A DNA stretch of 64,000 nt from CAZFER01 sp964517495 (lineage in GTDB: Bacteria; Hinthialibacterota; Hinthialibacteria; Hinthialibacterales; Hinthialibacteraceae), in the NCBI GenBank assembly GCA_964517495.1, contig CAZFER010000002.1:62001-126000 (forward strand), given 5' to 3'. The notes beneath the pieces are model-generated. The model saw only the letters and a list, made by a program, of their open reading frames with translations, had not been told where the DNA came from and made no database searches. The position numbers were made by a program, and so were the translations under genes. Of the stretch, positions 36,602-45,180 are shown in pieces (positions within the stretch are counted from its first letter, which is position 1; every line of letters begins with the position of its first letter).

Positions 36602-37336
36602 ATGGCAGGATTATTTATAACAGGTACTGATACAGAAATTGGAAAAACACTCATTGTTGCACTCTTGACCTATGGTTTAAAAAGGGAAGGGGTGGAGGTC
36701 TGTCCAATCAAGTCCATCGGCGCAGGTGGGATTGATTATGAAGGCCATTTTGTGTCTGAGGATGTGAAGGTGTATCGTGATCTCGGAGAGAGCGATATAC
36801 CTGTGGACGTTATGAATCCCCTTTGCTTTGAAAAACACGCTTCACCCCACTATGCAGCTGAATGCGAAAAAACGGGGATCGATTCATTTCATATTCTTGA
36901 ACCGATTAAAACCGCTGTTCGCCAATATGAAGTGGTGCTGGTTGAAGGGATTGGCGGATGGATGGTTCCTCTCTCACCTAATTATTATGTGGCGGATTTA
37001 GCCCATGACCTTGATTGGCCGGTATTGGTGGTTTCTCCCAATCGTTTGGGTACCCTTAACCATACTTTGCTGACGATCGCCTCGATTCGGCAATATGGTT
37101 TGAAACCGGCGGGGGTGATTTTTAATTCCCTTGATAACAAAACTCCCCCCGATATACAACGCAATAATATCGATACCGTTCGTGAATGTGCGCGTGTGGA
37201 TATATTGGGTGAAATCCCCTATTTGCAACCTAAATTGCTTAAAAAGAACAGTGCAAAGCAACGGTGGGACGCCATCAGTGAGGTTATTTCATGGGACAGA
37301 ATCAAGGCATTGCTTCATACAGAACCGAGGAGATAA
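36602..37336 (+). CDS. bioD: Dethiobiotin synthetase
   Basis: A 244-residue enzyme that closes the ureido ring of biotin with ATP and CO2. The P-loop is GTDTEIGKT at the N-terminus; KSIGAGG and VEGIGGWMVPLS are the other active-site loops. KSIGAGG replaces the more usual KPVxTG. Its 3' end overlaps bioA by 46 bases, so translation is coupled. bioB and bioF are not in the window. Confidence 0.93.
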   Translation: MAGLFITGTDTEIGKTLIVALLTYGLKREGVEVCPIKSIGAGGIDYEGHFVSEDVKVYRDLGESDIPVDVMNPLCFEKHASPHYAAECEKTGIDSFHILEPIKTAVRQYEVVLVEGIGGWMVPLSPNYYVADLAHDLDWPVLVVSPNRLGTLNHTLLTIASIRQYGLKPAGVIFNSLDNKTPPDIQRNNIDTVRECARVDILGEIPYLQPKLLKKNSAKQRWDAISEVISWDRIKALLHTEPRR

Positions 37337-38685
37337 CCCGCTGGATCGAATGGGATCAGAAGTATATCTGGCATCCCTTTACCCAAATGAAAGATTATGT
37401 GAAAGAGGATCCGTTGGTGATTTCCCATGCCGACGGTGTCTATCTTTATGATATCAAGGGGCGGCGATATTACGATGGAAATTCATCTTTGTGGGTGAAC
37501 CTGCACGGCCATAACCGTCCTGAATTAAACCAGGCAATCAAAGACCAATTGGACCGCATTGCCCATTCGACCTTGTTGGGGCAGGCCAATATCCCATCCA
37601 TTGAACTGGCCAAGCGATTGGTGGATATTACCCCAGCCGGATTGGAGAAAGTTTTTTATTCGGATAATGGTTCCACTGCATCGGAAGTGGCGCTTAAAAT
37701 GGCGTTTCAGTATTGGCAGCAGGTTTCACCACCACGGCCAGAGAAAAAGAGTTTTGTCACGATTCATAATGCCTATCATGGGGATACGATCGGCAGTGTG
37801 AGTTTAGGGGGAATCGACTTATTTCATGGTATTTTTGGGCCGCTGCTTTTTTCACGGTATACGGTTTCATACCCCGTTTATTCAAAATACACCAGCAAGG
37901 ATTCACCAGAGATAATATCGCAACGTTCGTTGGATGCATGCGAACAGTTGTTTAAAGATAAAAGCGATGAAATCGCCGCCGTTATCATAGAACCACTGGT
38001 GCAGGGAGCGGCGGGGATATTGACTCAGGCTCCGGGATTTCTTAAAGGATTGCGGGATTTAGCGAATCGATATGAGGTTTTGTTGATCTGTGATGAAGTG
38101 TTTACCGGATTTGGGCATACCGGAAAGATGTTTGCCTGTGACCACGAAGGGGTAACCCCCGACCTGATGGCGTTGGCCAAGGGGATAAGCGGAGGTTACT
38201 TGCCATTAGCCGCTACCATGTCCACGCAGGCTGTATATGATGCGTTTCTTGGTGAATACCGTGAATTTAAAACATTCTTCCATGGCCATACGTATACAGG
38301 CAACCAATTGGGATGTGCGGCTGCGCTTGCCAGTTTGGATTTGTTTGAAACGGACCATACCCTCGATCGTTTGCAACCGCTGATTGCTCATTTGGAAAAA
38401 CGTCTGGACCAACTTTTTGAAGAATCAGACCGAGTTGGGGATATTCATCAGCTAGGATTTGCAGCAGGGATCGATGTTGTGCGAAGCCGTTCAAAGGGAG
38501 AGGTGTTTCAAATCGAAGAACGTGCTGGGGCAAAATACTGTTTTGCGCTCAGAAAATATGGCATATGGTTGCGTCCTTTGGGGAACACGCTGGTGTTGGT
38601 TCCCCCACTGGTATCCACAAAGGAGCACGTGGATTATCTTATCGATTCAATAACGGATTGTTTGAAAGAAGAGATTGGGGAATAA
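37291..38685 (+). CDS. bioA: Adenosylmethionine-8-amino-7-oxononanoate aminotransferase
   Basis: A 464-residue class III aminotransferase that makes 7,8-diaminopelargonate with PLP. WHPFTQMKDY near residue 28 is typical of BioA; VFYSDNGSTASEVALKMAFQYW, the PLP region CDEVFTGFGHTGKMFAC and the active-site lysine in DLMALAKGISGGYLPLAAT confirm it. TGAGG precedes the ATG. The start lies inside bioD. It converges on fliN with one base between the two stop codons. Confidence 0.95.
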   Translation: MGQNQGIASYRTEEITRWIEWDQKYIWHPFTQMKDYVKEDPLVISHADGVYLYDIKGRRYYDGNSSLWVNLHGHNRPELNQAIKDQLDRIAHSTLLGQANIPSIELAKRLVDITPAGLEKVFYSDNGSTASEVALKMAFQYWQQVSPPRPEKKSFVTIHNAYHGDTIGSVSLGGIDLFHGIFGPLLFSRYTVSYPVYSKYTSKDSPEIISQRSLDACEQLFKDKSDEIAAVIIEPLVQGAAGILTQAPGFLKGLRDLANRYEVLLICDEVFTGFGHTGKMFACDHEGVTPDLMALAKGISGGYLPLAATMSTQAVYDAFLGEYREFKTFFHGHTYTGNQLGCAAALASLDLFETDHTLDRLQPLIAHLEKRLDQLFEESDRVGDIHQLGFAAGIDVVRSRSKGEVFQIEERAGAKYCFALRKYGIWLRPLGNTLVLVPPLVSTKEHVDYLIDSITDCLKEEIGE

Positions 38686-38686
38686 C

Positions 38687-39232
38687 TTATTGCATGGCCT
38701 CGATGAGTTCAGGGACGGAATCGATATCGGTAACGCGTACCCCGAAATTATCGCCGATGACGATCATTTCGCCTTTTGCAAAGGGTTTCTTATTGATTAA
38801 TAGGTCGACAGGCTCTCCGTTTAATTTTTGCAATTCAATAACTGAACCTGATCCCATTTCCAGCACATCACGCACGGTTGATCTGGTTTTTCCCAATTCA
38901 ACTCGTATTTCGAGGTCAAGGTTAAGAATAATCTCAAGGTTGGTGACATCCTCAGGGAATTCTTCATCGTCAAAAGATTCAAATTCGGCGGTTTGGACAG
39001 GAACTTTTTGATCGACTTTGGCAGAGCGCCTTAATTTAGGCCGTTGCCGAGGTTGTTCGTAACCTTGGGGTTGCTGATAGGCTTCCTGCTCAGCGAAATC
39101 ATCAAACTGATGATGTTGGTAATTCGGCTCAAATTGTTCCTCTTGTGAGGTGTCCGCATCACCCTCATCAGGTTGAGAAAATCCTGCTTTTAGCAATGCG
39201 TCTATTTCTTCTTGGGATAAATTCAGTCCCAT
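38687..39232 (-). CDS. fliN: Flagellar motor switch protein FliN
   Basis: A 181-residue protein. The N-terminus has LSQEEIDALLKAG, the segment typical of FliM/FliN/FliY, then a Gln- and Glu-rich linker, and the C-terminal ~85 residues are a SpoA domain (LEIILNLDLEIRVELGKTRS, then LINKKPFAKGEMIVIGDNFGVRV). In other genomes FliN forms the C-ring with FliM and FliG. No other flagellar gene is in the window, so it could serve a flagellum encoded elsewhere. Usual FliN is ~100-140 residues; the extra length is the linker. Confidence 0.88.
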   Translation of the reverse strand: MGLNLSQEEIDALLKAGFSQPDEGDADTSQEEQFEPNYQHHQFDDFAEQEAYQQPQGYEQPRQRPKLRRSAKVDQKVPVQTAEFESFDDEEFPEDVTNLEIILNLDLEIRVELGKTRSTVRDVLEMGSGSVIELQKLNGEPVDLLINKKPFAKGEMIVIGDNFGVRVTDIDSVPELIEAMQ

Positions 39233-39392
39233 TGTGTATCCAACTTCCGTTATTTGAGTTTTTGATAGACGAGATGTGTTTCCTAGGTTGCACTCAGTAT
39301 TATTTTAACACACTCTTTAGTCTGGTCTATGCTTTTTCCACTTTTTATTCAATTGTGCGTTTGATAAGGAGGAATTTGATATGTTTTTTCAC

Positions 39393-39421
39393 TTGACATC
39401 CCCTCTCTGCCAAATTAAGAT
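39393..39421 (+). promoter_or_regulatory. Sigma-70-type promoter for the anti-sigma-type gene
   Basis: TTGACA at 39393-39398 and TAAGAT at 39416-39421 are separated by 17 bases. They lie about 70 bases upstream of the start codon at 39489. A perfect -35, a 4/6 -10. Confidence 0.6.
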
Positions 39422-39488
39422 ATAATTTGGTATCATGTTGTTCTGATTGAATTTGAGATATATTACTTAATGGAAACTTGAGCAACTT

Positions 39489-39920
39489 ATGAATGAAAAG
39501 CTCCATTTCCAGTTTAATAGCAAAATCGAAAACATCTATGAAGTGGAGCAATCCATTTTAAATAGAGCGCAAGAATACCAATTTGATTGTGAAGCCTGTT
39601 TCAATCTCAGGTTGGCGATGGATGAAGCGTTTGTCAATGCAATTGTGCATGGAAACCGTAATCGGGTAGACAAAAAGATTCATGTGGTCGCCACATTTGA
39701 TTTACATTCTGTGTCTGTTTCTGTCAGGGATGAGGGCGAAGGTTTTGACCAGACAAAGCTTTTGGATCCACGAGAGGAAACCAACCTATACAATACGCAT
39801 GGACGAGGTGTTTTTTTAATTCGGCAATTCACCAACGATGTGCGGTTCAATGAAAAAGGAAACGAAATCACTTTTTCGGTGTTTCGTGACCGGCCTATCC
39901 CTGTTTTGCAATCCAGATAA
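39489..39920 (+). CDS. Anti-sigma factor/serine kinase of the RsbW type
   Basis: A 143-residue protein with a histidine-kinase-like ATPase fold. The N box is RLAMDEAFVNAIVHGN, the G1 box is VRDEGEGFDQ, and GRGVFLIRQFTNDV is the G2 region. Such proteins bind a sigma factor and are countered by an anti-anti-sigma factor (STAS domain). No STAS gene or phosphatase is next to it, so its partner is unknown. It lies alone between fliN and rlpA. Confidence 0.88.
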   Translation: MNEKLHFQFNSKIENIYEVEQSILNRAQEYQFDCEACFNLRLAMDEAFVNAIVHGNRNRVDKKIHVVATFDLHSVSVSVRDEGEGFDQTKLLDPREETNLYNTHGRGVFLIRQFTNDVRFNEKGNEITFSVFRDRPIPVLQSR

Positions 39921-39986
39921 TCTGATTTGATCTGAATGGATTTGAAAAATTAACATAAACACTATCTTAAAAATGGTGAGGGAATC

Positions 39987-40484
39987 GTGATTGGTAAACG
40001 ATTAATTAAACATTCGCGGGTTGGGTATTTGTGTGTTGTTTTATTGGTGGTTTTGTTTGTTGCGGGATGTAGTGGTTTTAAAGTGGTTCGCATACCGATA
40101 CCTATTCCAACCTTTGGATTGGGTTCAGGTGGCGAAAAATCAACAAGCAAAACGGCCCAAGCCCCCAAAGCAGGGAATGAAACCCAGGTTTCAAAAGGCC
40201 AAATGGTGGGTATTGCCTCCTGGTACGGACGCAAGTTTCACCGCAAGCAGACGGCGAGTGGTGAAATTTATGATATGTATGCTGATACCGCTGCTCATCC
40301 ATCCTTGCCTTTTGGCACACGGGTACGAGTGACCAATCTGGAAAATCGCCGCTCCGCTGTTGTGAGAATCAATGACCGAGGACCGTTTAAAAAGGATCGG
40401 ATTATTGATGTGTCTTATGGGGTAGCCCGGAAATTGGATTTTGTTGAGCGGGGGATTGTGCAGGTTAAATTGGAAATATTGTAG
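39987..40484 (+). CDS. rlpA: RlpA family septal lipoprotein
   Basis: A 165-residue lipoprotein with a GTG start; GGTGAGGGAATC upstream is a good ribosome binding site. The signal ends in a lipobox (LLVVLFVAGC) with the lipidated Cys at residue 28. The C-terminal double-psi beta-barrel contains GIASWYGRKFHRKQTASGE and the catalytic Asp region VRINDRGPF. RlpA proteins are lytic transglycosylases acting at division sites on peptidoglycan lacking stem peptides. The SPOR domain of E. coli RlpA is absent. The TAG stop codon lies inside the family A repeat that follows. Confidence 0.93.
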   Translation: MIGKRLIKHSRVGYLCVVLLVVLFVAGCSGFKVVRIPIPIPTFGLGSGGEKSTSKTAQAPKAGNETQVSKGQMVGIASWYGRKFHRKQTASGEIYDMYADTAAHPSLPFGTRVRVTNLENRRSAVVRINDRGPFKKDRIIDVSYGVARKLDFVERGIVQVKLEIL

Positions 40485-40600
40485 GGGTAGAATCAATGTC
40501 ATTAATTTAAGATCAAATTGGATTTTTTTTAGGAAGGGCGAGGCTCCTGCCGAGCTGTTATACGTGGGATCGGTTCGGTGGGAGCCTCGCTCTCCCTGGT
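40481..40600. repeat. Family A long repeat, copy 2
   Basis: About 120 bases. It shares GTAGGGG, TCAATGTCATTAA, TTAAGATCA and GAGCTGTTATACGTGG with the element at 19830-19935. The centre is a palindrome built from GGCGAGGCTCCTGCCGAGC and GGGAGCCTCGCTCTCCC. It contains the stop codon of rlpA and abuts the next possible start. Confidence 0.75.
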
Positions 40601-41020
40601 TTGAAGAAGTTCGTACAATTTTTAAAGGGTATTGATTCTGGGTTATTTACAGTGAATGAGCATGTGGAAATATTTACCATCGATGAAGAAGGTATACTCT
40701 TTCGGGCGTATGTGCAGGAAGAATATTTCTTATATGATGGTGATCCGGAAGATCATGAATCACCGCTTTCGGTTGCTTTAGGTTTGTATTATTTGCGGGA
40801 AGCCCCGCAGACGTTTAAGTATAAGGGATTTGACACGCCAGGGGGGATGTTGGTTTGGCAAAGCGAACTGGCCACACCTTTTGCGGAGGACGACTGCGTC
40901 GATATGGGGGAGCGATTATTTTTACTGGACGCATGGGGGGAGCGTTTTACCGATGAACTGGCATATGTGCAGCTCGCTGAAGGGAAAATTCCCCCAGAGT
41001 GGGATGCCTTTCCAAAATAA
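40601..41020 (+). CDS. Hypothetical protein
   Basis: 139 residues if it starts at the TTG at 40601; a GTG at 40652 would give 122. Neither has a clear ribosome binding site. It is an acidic, soluble protein that I do not recognise, with no signal peptide. It lies just after the family A repeat that covers the end of rlpA, so its original upstream region may have been replaced or interrupted. It precedes the URO-D family gene by 69 bases on the same strand. Confidence 0.5.
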   Translation: MKKFVQFLKGIDSGLFTVNEHVEIFTIDEEGILFRAYVQEEYFLYDGDPEDHESPLSVALGLYYLREAPQTFKYKGFDTPGGMLVWQSELATPFAEDDCVDMGERLFLLDAWGERFTDELAYVQLAEGKIPPEWDAFPK

Positions 41021-41089
41021 AGGTGTCCGATGTTTCAATACTTCTCTTTTATGATTAAGAGAATAACCATTATTTTGGAAAGGGATTTT

Positions 41090-42349
41090 ATGTCTGGACG
41101 AGAACGCATTCTTACAACGATTAATCATCAAGAGCCAGACCGGTTGCCGGTTGATTTTGGCGGTACCAATACCACGGGGATTCATGTCAGCTGTGTCGCT
41201 GCGTTGCGGGATTACTACGGCCTCGAAAAGCGGCTGGTTAAAGTGCATGAACCCACCCAGATGTTGGGGTGGATCGATGATGATTTGAAAGAAGCGATGG
41301 GGATTGATACGGAAGGCATTTTTCCTCGAAAGACCAATTACGGTTATTTGAACGATAATTGGAAATCCTGGCGAATGTATGATGGCTTGGAAATACTGGT
41401 TGGCGGTGGTTTTACCGTTACCGTGGATGATGCCGGGGATACCTTGATTTATCCCCAAGGGGATATTAATGCACCGCCCAGCGGGAAGATGCCCAAGGAT
41501 GGTTATTTTTTCGATGCCATCATTCGCCAACCTCCTATCGAGGAAGATAAACTCAATCCAGAAGACAATTTGGAGGAATATAAACCAATATCTGATGAGG
41601 ATTTAGCCTACTTGGGCCAAGCCGTGCAAAAAGCCGCTGCAACCGGCCGGGCAGTAACCGGCTCATTGGGAGGTACCAGTTTTGGCGATATCGCACGGGT
41701 TCCCGCTGTGGGATTGAAATACCCCAAAGGGATTCGTGATGTATCGGAGTGGTATATGTCGATCGCTACTCGACCGGATTATATTCACGCCGTGTTTTCC
41801 AAACAGTGTGAGATTGCATTGGACAATTTGGAGCGCATTCACCAAACCATCGGCGATGGATTGGATGTGGCTTTTATTTGTGGGACCGATTTTGGAACAC
41901 AGACATCTTCGTTTTGTTCAGTGAAGACCTTTTGTGATTTATATAAGCCTTATTATAAAAAGGTGAACGATTGGATTCATCAAAACACCCAATGGAATAC
42001 CTTTAAACATTCATGTGGCGCAGTTAAGAAGTTTCTTGATGATTTTATTGATTGTGGATTTGATATTTTTAATCCGGTTCAATGTTCGGCTGCGGGTATG
42101 GAGCCGAAACTACTAAAAGAGAAATACGGAGATCGCATTGCGTTTTGGGGTGGGGGTGTGGATACGCAGGATGTGTTGCCCTTTGGAACACCGGCGCAAG
42201 TGCGTGAGCAGGTGTCGAGACGATGTGAGGTTTTCGCCAGGAATGGGGGGTATGTGTTCAATACAGTCCATAATATTCAAGCCCGAACACCGGTTGAGAA
42301 TATCGTGGCCATGATCGATGCGATAAAGAAATTTAATGGTGAGAAGTAA
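41090..42349 (+). CDS. Uroporphyrinogen decarboxylase (URO-D) family protein
   Basis: A 419-residue protein. RERILTTINHQEPDRLPVDFGGTNTTG near the N-terminus is the typical opening of the MtaA/CmuA-like subgroup, and GTDFGTQTSSF, then FKHSCGAVKKFLDDFIDCGFDIFNPVQCSAAGM, is the strand with the zinc-type His and Cys ligands. FWGGGVDTQDVLPFGTP follows. It is more likely a methyltransferase or corrinoid-linked enzyme than a haem-pathway decarboxylase, on the family's known spread. The start at 41090 is chosen because GGAAAGGG lies upstream. It is 18 bases from the epimerase gene, a probable operon. Confidence 0.85.
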   Translation: MSGRERILTTINHQEPDRLPVDFGGTNTTGIHVSCVAALRDYYGLEKRLVKVHEPTQMLGWIDDDLKEAMGIDTEGIFPRKTNYGYLNDNWKSWRMYDGLEILVGGGFTVTVDDAGDTLIYPQGDINAPPSGKMPKDGYFFDAIIRQPPIEEDKLNPEDNLEEYKPISDEDLAYLGQAVQKAAATGRAVTGSLGGTSFGDIARVPAVGLKYPKGIRDVSEWYMSIATRPDYIHAVFSKQCEIALDNLERIHQTIGDGLDVAFICGTDFGTQTSSFCSVKTFCDLYKPYYKKVNDWIHQNTQWNTFKHSCGAVKKFLDDFIDCGFDIFNPVQCSAAGMEPKLLKEKYGDRIAFWGGGVDTQDVLPFGTPAQVREQVSRRCEVFARNGGYVFNTVHNIQARTPVENIVAMIDAIKKFNGEK

Positions 42350-42367
42350 AATGCACCCCTCCTCACA

Positions 42368-43381
42368 ATGAATGATTTTCATGCGGAAATAACCGAATTA
42401 AAATTACGGGAACCGTTCGGCTTGTCGCGAGGCCGCAAGTGCGCGGTGCAAAATCTTTTCGTACGAATCAACGGTGGTTACGGTGAAGGTGCACCGGTTT
42501 ATTACCAAGGTCAGCATGCTGAAGATATGATTTCGATGTTTAATCAATGGGCGGAATCTTCCCCTGAGTTGGATGCTTCAATTGAGCCGGTTATCGATGA
42601 TTTGATGCTTCGCTTTCCTGGTCAGACCGGGCTGGCGATGGCGGTGGATTTAGCATTGCACGATAAGATGTCCATAGATGCTGGAACACCATTACATGAC
42701 TATCTGACTATTCCCTGGCGGGAACCTCTGGTGTCATCCTTCACGATTGGGTTGGATGAACCAGATGTTGTGCTTGAAAAGGTTGAGCAGGCAGCATCAT
42801 ATCCCATCTTAAAAATTAAGACTGGCAGTGATGATGACATCGCATTACTTGGAGCAATTCGTCAAAAAACCGATAAACCTTTGAGAATCGATGCGAATGA
42901 GGGATGGACGCTTGATCAAACCTTATATTGTCTCCCTATACTTGATGATAGGGGGGTGGAGTTTCTTGAGCAGCCATTACCCCGGTCGGAAGTGGAAGGT
43001 TATGGAGCCTTGATTCAGAAAAACCCCACAAAAATCCCAATTTTTATCGATGAGGGATTATATGGCCCGGATACACTTGATAGATGGTCCGGTCGCGTTG
43101 ATGGAATTAATGTTAAATTGGCCAAGTGTGGTGGAATTGCAAGAGCGTTGAAACTCATCGACCGTGCCCGAGGGTTTAATCTTAAGGTGATGCTGGGGTG
43201 CATGATCGAGAGCTCGCTGGCGATTACAGCCGCCGCTCATCTGGCTCCTTTAGCCGATTATTTGGATTTGGATGGGGCGGCATTGTTATCAAATGATCCG
43301 TATGAGGGGATGGTTTTAAAGAACGGACATATCGTTATGCCTCAACGTCCGGGGATTGGGGCAAAATCCGTATTATATTAA
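42368..43381 (+). CDS. Dipeptide epimerase of the enolase superfamily
   Basis: A 337-residue enzyme. LKIKTGSDDD carries the KxK catalytic lysines, RIDANEGWTLDQ, FLEQPLPRSE and FIDEGLYGPD bear the three metal ligands, VKLAKCGGIARAL the second lysine, and MLGCMIESSLAITAAAHLA the specificity strand. The set matches L-Ala-D/L-Glu-type epimerases that act in peptidoglycan-peptide recycling. The exact dipeptide specificity cannot be read from sequence. It is 18 bases after the URO-D gene on the same strand. Confidence 0.92.
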   Translation: MNDFHAEITELKLREPFGLSRGRKCAVQNLFVRINGGYGEGAPVYYQGQHAEDMISMFNQWAESSPELDASIEPVIDDLMLRFPGQTGLAMAVDLALHDKMSIDAGTPLHDYLTIPWREPLVSSFTIGLDEPDVVLEKVEQAASYPILKIKTGSDDDIALLGAIRQKTDKPLRIDANEGWTLDQTLYCLPILDDRGVEFLEQPLPRSEVEGYGALIQKNPTKIPIFIDEGLYGPDTLDRWSGRVDGINVKLAKCGGIARALKLIDRARGFNLKVMLGCMIESSLAITAAAHLAPLADYLDLDGAALLSNDPYEGMVLKNGHIVMPQRPGIGAKSVLY

Positions 43382-43524
43382 AGAAAGCTTGAATCAGGAA
43401 AAATGTGCCAAATCTCTTCTTATGCGTATTCTCAATTGAGGAAAAAGTCGTTATAATTCTTACTTTAAGAAACGACTAACGAGTACTTAAACGTGTTAAA
43501 TCGCTCGATTTAACATATATAACT

Positions 43525-43611
43525 GCCGGAGTGGTGGAACTGGTAGACGCGCCAGACTCAAAATCTGGTATCCTTCGGGATGTGAGGGTTCGAGTCCCTC
43601 CTCCGGCACCA
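43525..43611 (+). tRNA. tRNA-Leu (anticodon CAA)
   Basis: An 87-nt type II tRNA including the encoded CCA. Acceptor arms GCCGGAG and CTCCGGC pair perfectly. The anticodon loop is CTCAAAA between CCAGA and TCTGG, giving CAA, which reads UUG. The long variable arm (around TCCTTCGGGA) and T-loop GGTTCGAGTCC are present. Confidence 0.98.
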
Positions 43612-43783
43612 TTTTTAATTCCTGCCTGTTGTTTGCTACTCCTTGAATTTTCAAGCCTTTTGGTTCCCCTGCTTTAAATTTAAACTGGAAATAATCGATC
43701 TCATTTTGGTAATTTCCCGTTGCTTCCCCATATTTCGAAGCGCGGGCGCTGAGGGTAGAATAATGAATGTTTTGTTGAAATCC

Positions 43784-44011
43784 TTACAATAAGCTTTTGA
43801 AAAATTCCACTTCAATTCGGGCTTGTTTCAATATATGGGATAAGGTGGACCGTTTTATTGGGCGATGAGCAGGAACTATGATTTTAACCATTTTCTCCCC
43901 AAAACGTTTTTGCAGCCGAATATGACTCCCTTTTTGACGAACCACAGTCCACCCATCCTTTTATAAAGCGCGAATAACTTGAACATAAGAAAGACTGGGT
44001 ACTTTTGTCAT
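43784..44011 (-). pseudogene. hicA1, HicA-like toxin with an internal stop
   Basis: The minus-strand frame from ATG at 44011 reads as a HicA/YcfA protein (MTKVPSLSYVQVIRAL, then KDGWTVVRQKGSHIRLQKRF with the GSH motif) and would be 75 residues. Codon 17 is TAA at 43961-43963, so only 16 residues are made. The start overlaps the hicB1 stop by four bases (ATGA), the classic coupling of these modules. A single base change to a sense codon would restore it. Confidence 0.85.
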
Positions 44012-44211
44012 ATCACCAAATCACGCACAAGATGTCCTTCTTCCTTGATCCATTCATCTTCTACCGGCTCCAGATAAAGATCGATCGCTTCACGAATATT
44101 TTCAAGCGCCTCTTCTTCGTTCTCTCCTTCGCTGATACAACCCGGAAGTGAGGGCACGAATACCGTAAATCCACCTTCATTACTCGGTTCTAAAACAATT
44201 TTCAGCTTCAT
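44008..44211 (-). CDS. HicB-family antitoxin-like protein (hicB1)
   Basis: A 67-residue protein of the HicB fold: MKLKIVLEPSNEGGFTVFVP, PGCISEGENEEEALENIREAI. AAGGAAGAATCAACC precedes the ATG. In known TA systems, HicB binds and inhibits the mRNA interferase HicA. Its partner hicA1 is broken by a stop codon, so the antitoxin is left without an active toxin. It closely resembles the hicB3 fragment at 44836, including about 45 bases of upstream sequence. Confidence 0.85.
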   Translation of the reverse strand: MKLKIVLEPSNEGGFTVFVPSLPGCISEGENEEEALENIREAIDLYLEPVEDEWIKEEGHLVRDLVI

Positions 44212-44339
44212 GGTTGATTCTTCCTTTTTGTTTGAATCAGGATTCCGCCGCGGCGGACAGGATGTTAGGATGACCAGGATGAACGACGCTGTTGTAATCA
44301 TGGATATTCTTCAATCCAGACCATCCTGATATGACTGTT

Positions 44340-44552
44340 TTACGCATACATCAATTTGCGACCTTTGGGTTGGGGGATCGGATCCCCAAACTCCTGGGCG
44401 GTTTTTATCCAGAGTTGCGTGGCTTGCTTAATATTCACCAGCGCATCTTCCTGACTGTCTCCATGCGCAATACATCCAGGCAATTCCGGGACTTCGGCGA
44501 TAAAGGATTGATCTTCTTCACTCCAATAGATAAGGATTTCATACTTCTCCAT
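44340..44552 (-). CDS. hicB: HicB-family antitoxin (hicB2)
   Basis: A 70-residue HicB-like protein: YWSEEDQSFIAEVPELPGCI, then QEDALVNIKQATQLWI. Its start overlaps the end of hicA2 by 14 bases; AAGGTG precedes its ATG at 44552. With hicA2 it forms the only complete HicAB pair here. Confidence 0.85.
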   Translation of the reverse strand: MEKYEILIYWSEEDQSFIAEVPELPGCIAHGDSQEDALVNIKQATQLWIKTAQEFGDPIPQPKGRKLMYA

Positions 44553-44805
44553 AAGAATCACCTTTTAATTTGTATTTTAATAGTATCTGCCTTACCTGCC
44601 GCACTTGATACGGTTTGGCTTTAGAATCGTCTTTCTGAAGATTCAGTTTCTCTTCAATACCTTCCTTGCGGAATATATGATGGCTACCTCGAATCCTCAT
44701 CTCAAATCCTAACCGTAACAACAGATTGCACAGCTCCTTAAATTCGATATTGGCATCCGATTGCCCACTCAGGATTTTATCGATGAGCTGCTGATATATG
44801 TTCAT
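44539..44805 (-). CDS. hicA: HicA-family toxin (hicA2)
   Basis: An 88-residue protein of the HicA double-stranded RNA-binding-like fold: CNLLLRLGFEMRIRGSHHIFRKEG, with the GSH catalytic His, and YQVRQVRQILLKYKL at the C-terminus. HicA is an mRNA interferase that blocks translation. It is followed by hicB2 with a 14-base overlap. The hicA-first order is the common one; the flanking modules are in hicB-first order. Confidence 0.85.
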   Translation of the reverse strand: MNIYQQLIDKILSGQSDANIEFKELCNLLLRLGFEMRIRGSHHIFRKEGIEEKLNLQKDDSKAKPYQVRQVRQILLKYKLKGDSYGEV

Positions 44806-44835
44806 GATTTTTATTTTACCCTCTGAATCTCCAGT

Positions 44836-44940
44836 TCATCTACCACAATACTGCCCTTCACTGATACAGCCCGGTAATGCTGGAACAAAAACAGTAAATC
44901 CACCTTCATCACTCGGTTCTAAAACAATTTTCAGCTTCAT
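44836..44940 (-). pseudogene. hicB3, truncated HicB antitoxin fragment
   Basis: Only the first ~30 residues of a HicB protein (MKLKIVLEPSDEGGFTVFVP, PGCISEG) remain before it runs into unrelated residues and a stop. It nearly repeats hicB1, and about 45 bases upstream of both starts are also alike (TTTTTGTTTGAA, GGATTCCGCCGCGGCG). The truncation point is ~30 bases before hicA2, which suggests that the hicA2-hicB2 module came in here and cut hicB3. Confidence 0.8.
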
Positions 44941-45031
44941 GGTTGTTTCTTCCTTTTTGTTTGAACCAGGATTCCGCCGCGGCGTAATCCTGATTCCGAC
45001 AATTTTACTTGATTCTTCAAAACATGGTCTC

Positions 45032-45171
45032 TCAGAGCATTTGCTTGAATTCATCCTGTGACATTTCAATATCCCGAAGGATTTTCCTCAACAGGCCCCG
45101 GCCAATATCCTGTCGTGGATGTATAGGCACAGTTGTTTTGCGGTGACAACCGGAAGCTTTTCCCCTCCCAT
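45032..45171 (-). pseudogene. hicA4, HicA toxin with an internal deletion
   Basis: From ATG at 45171 the first residues read MGGEKLPVVTAKQ, the usual HicA start (LPVVT). A different frame then reads HRKTTVPIHPRQDIGRGLLR and ILRDIEMSQDEFKQML before a stop at 45032, which is the HicA C-terminus. The middle, including the GSH motif, is absent and the frames do not join. It starts 10 bases after hicB4, with AAGGTG before the ATG. Confidence 0.8.
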
Positions 45172-45180
45172 TTTATCACC

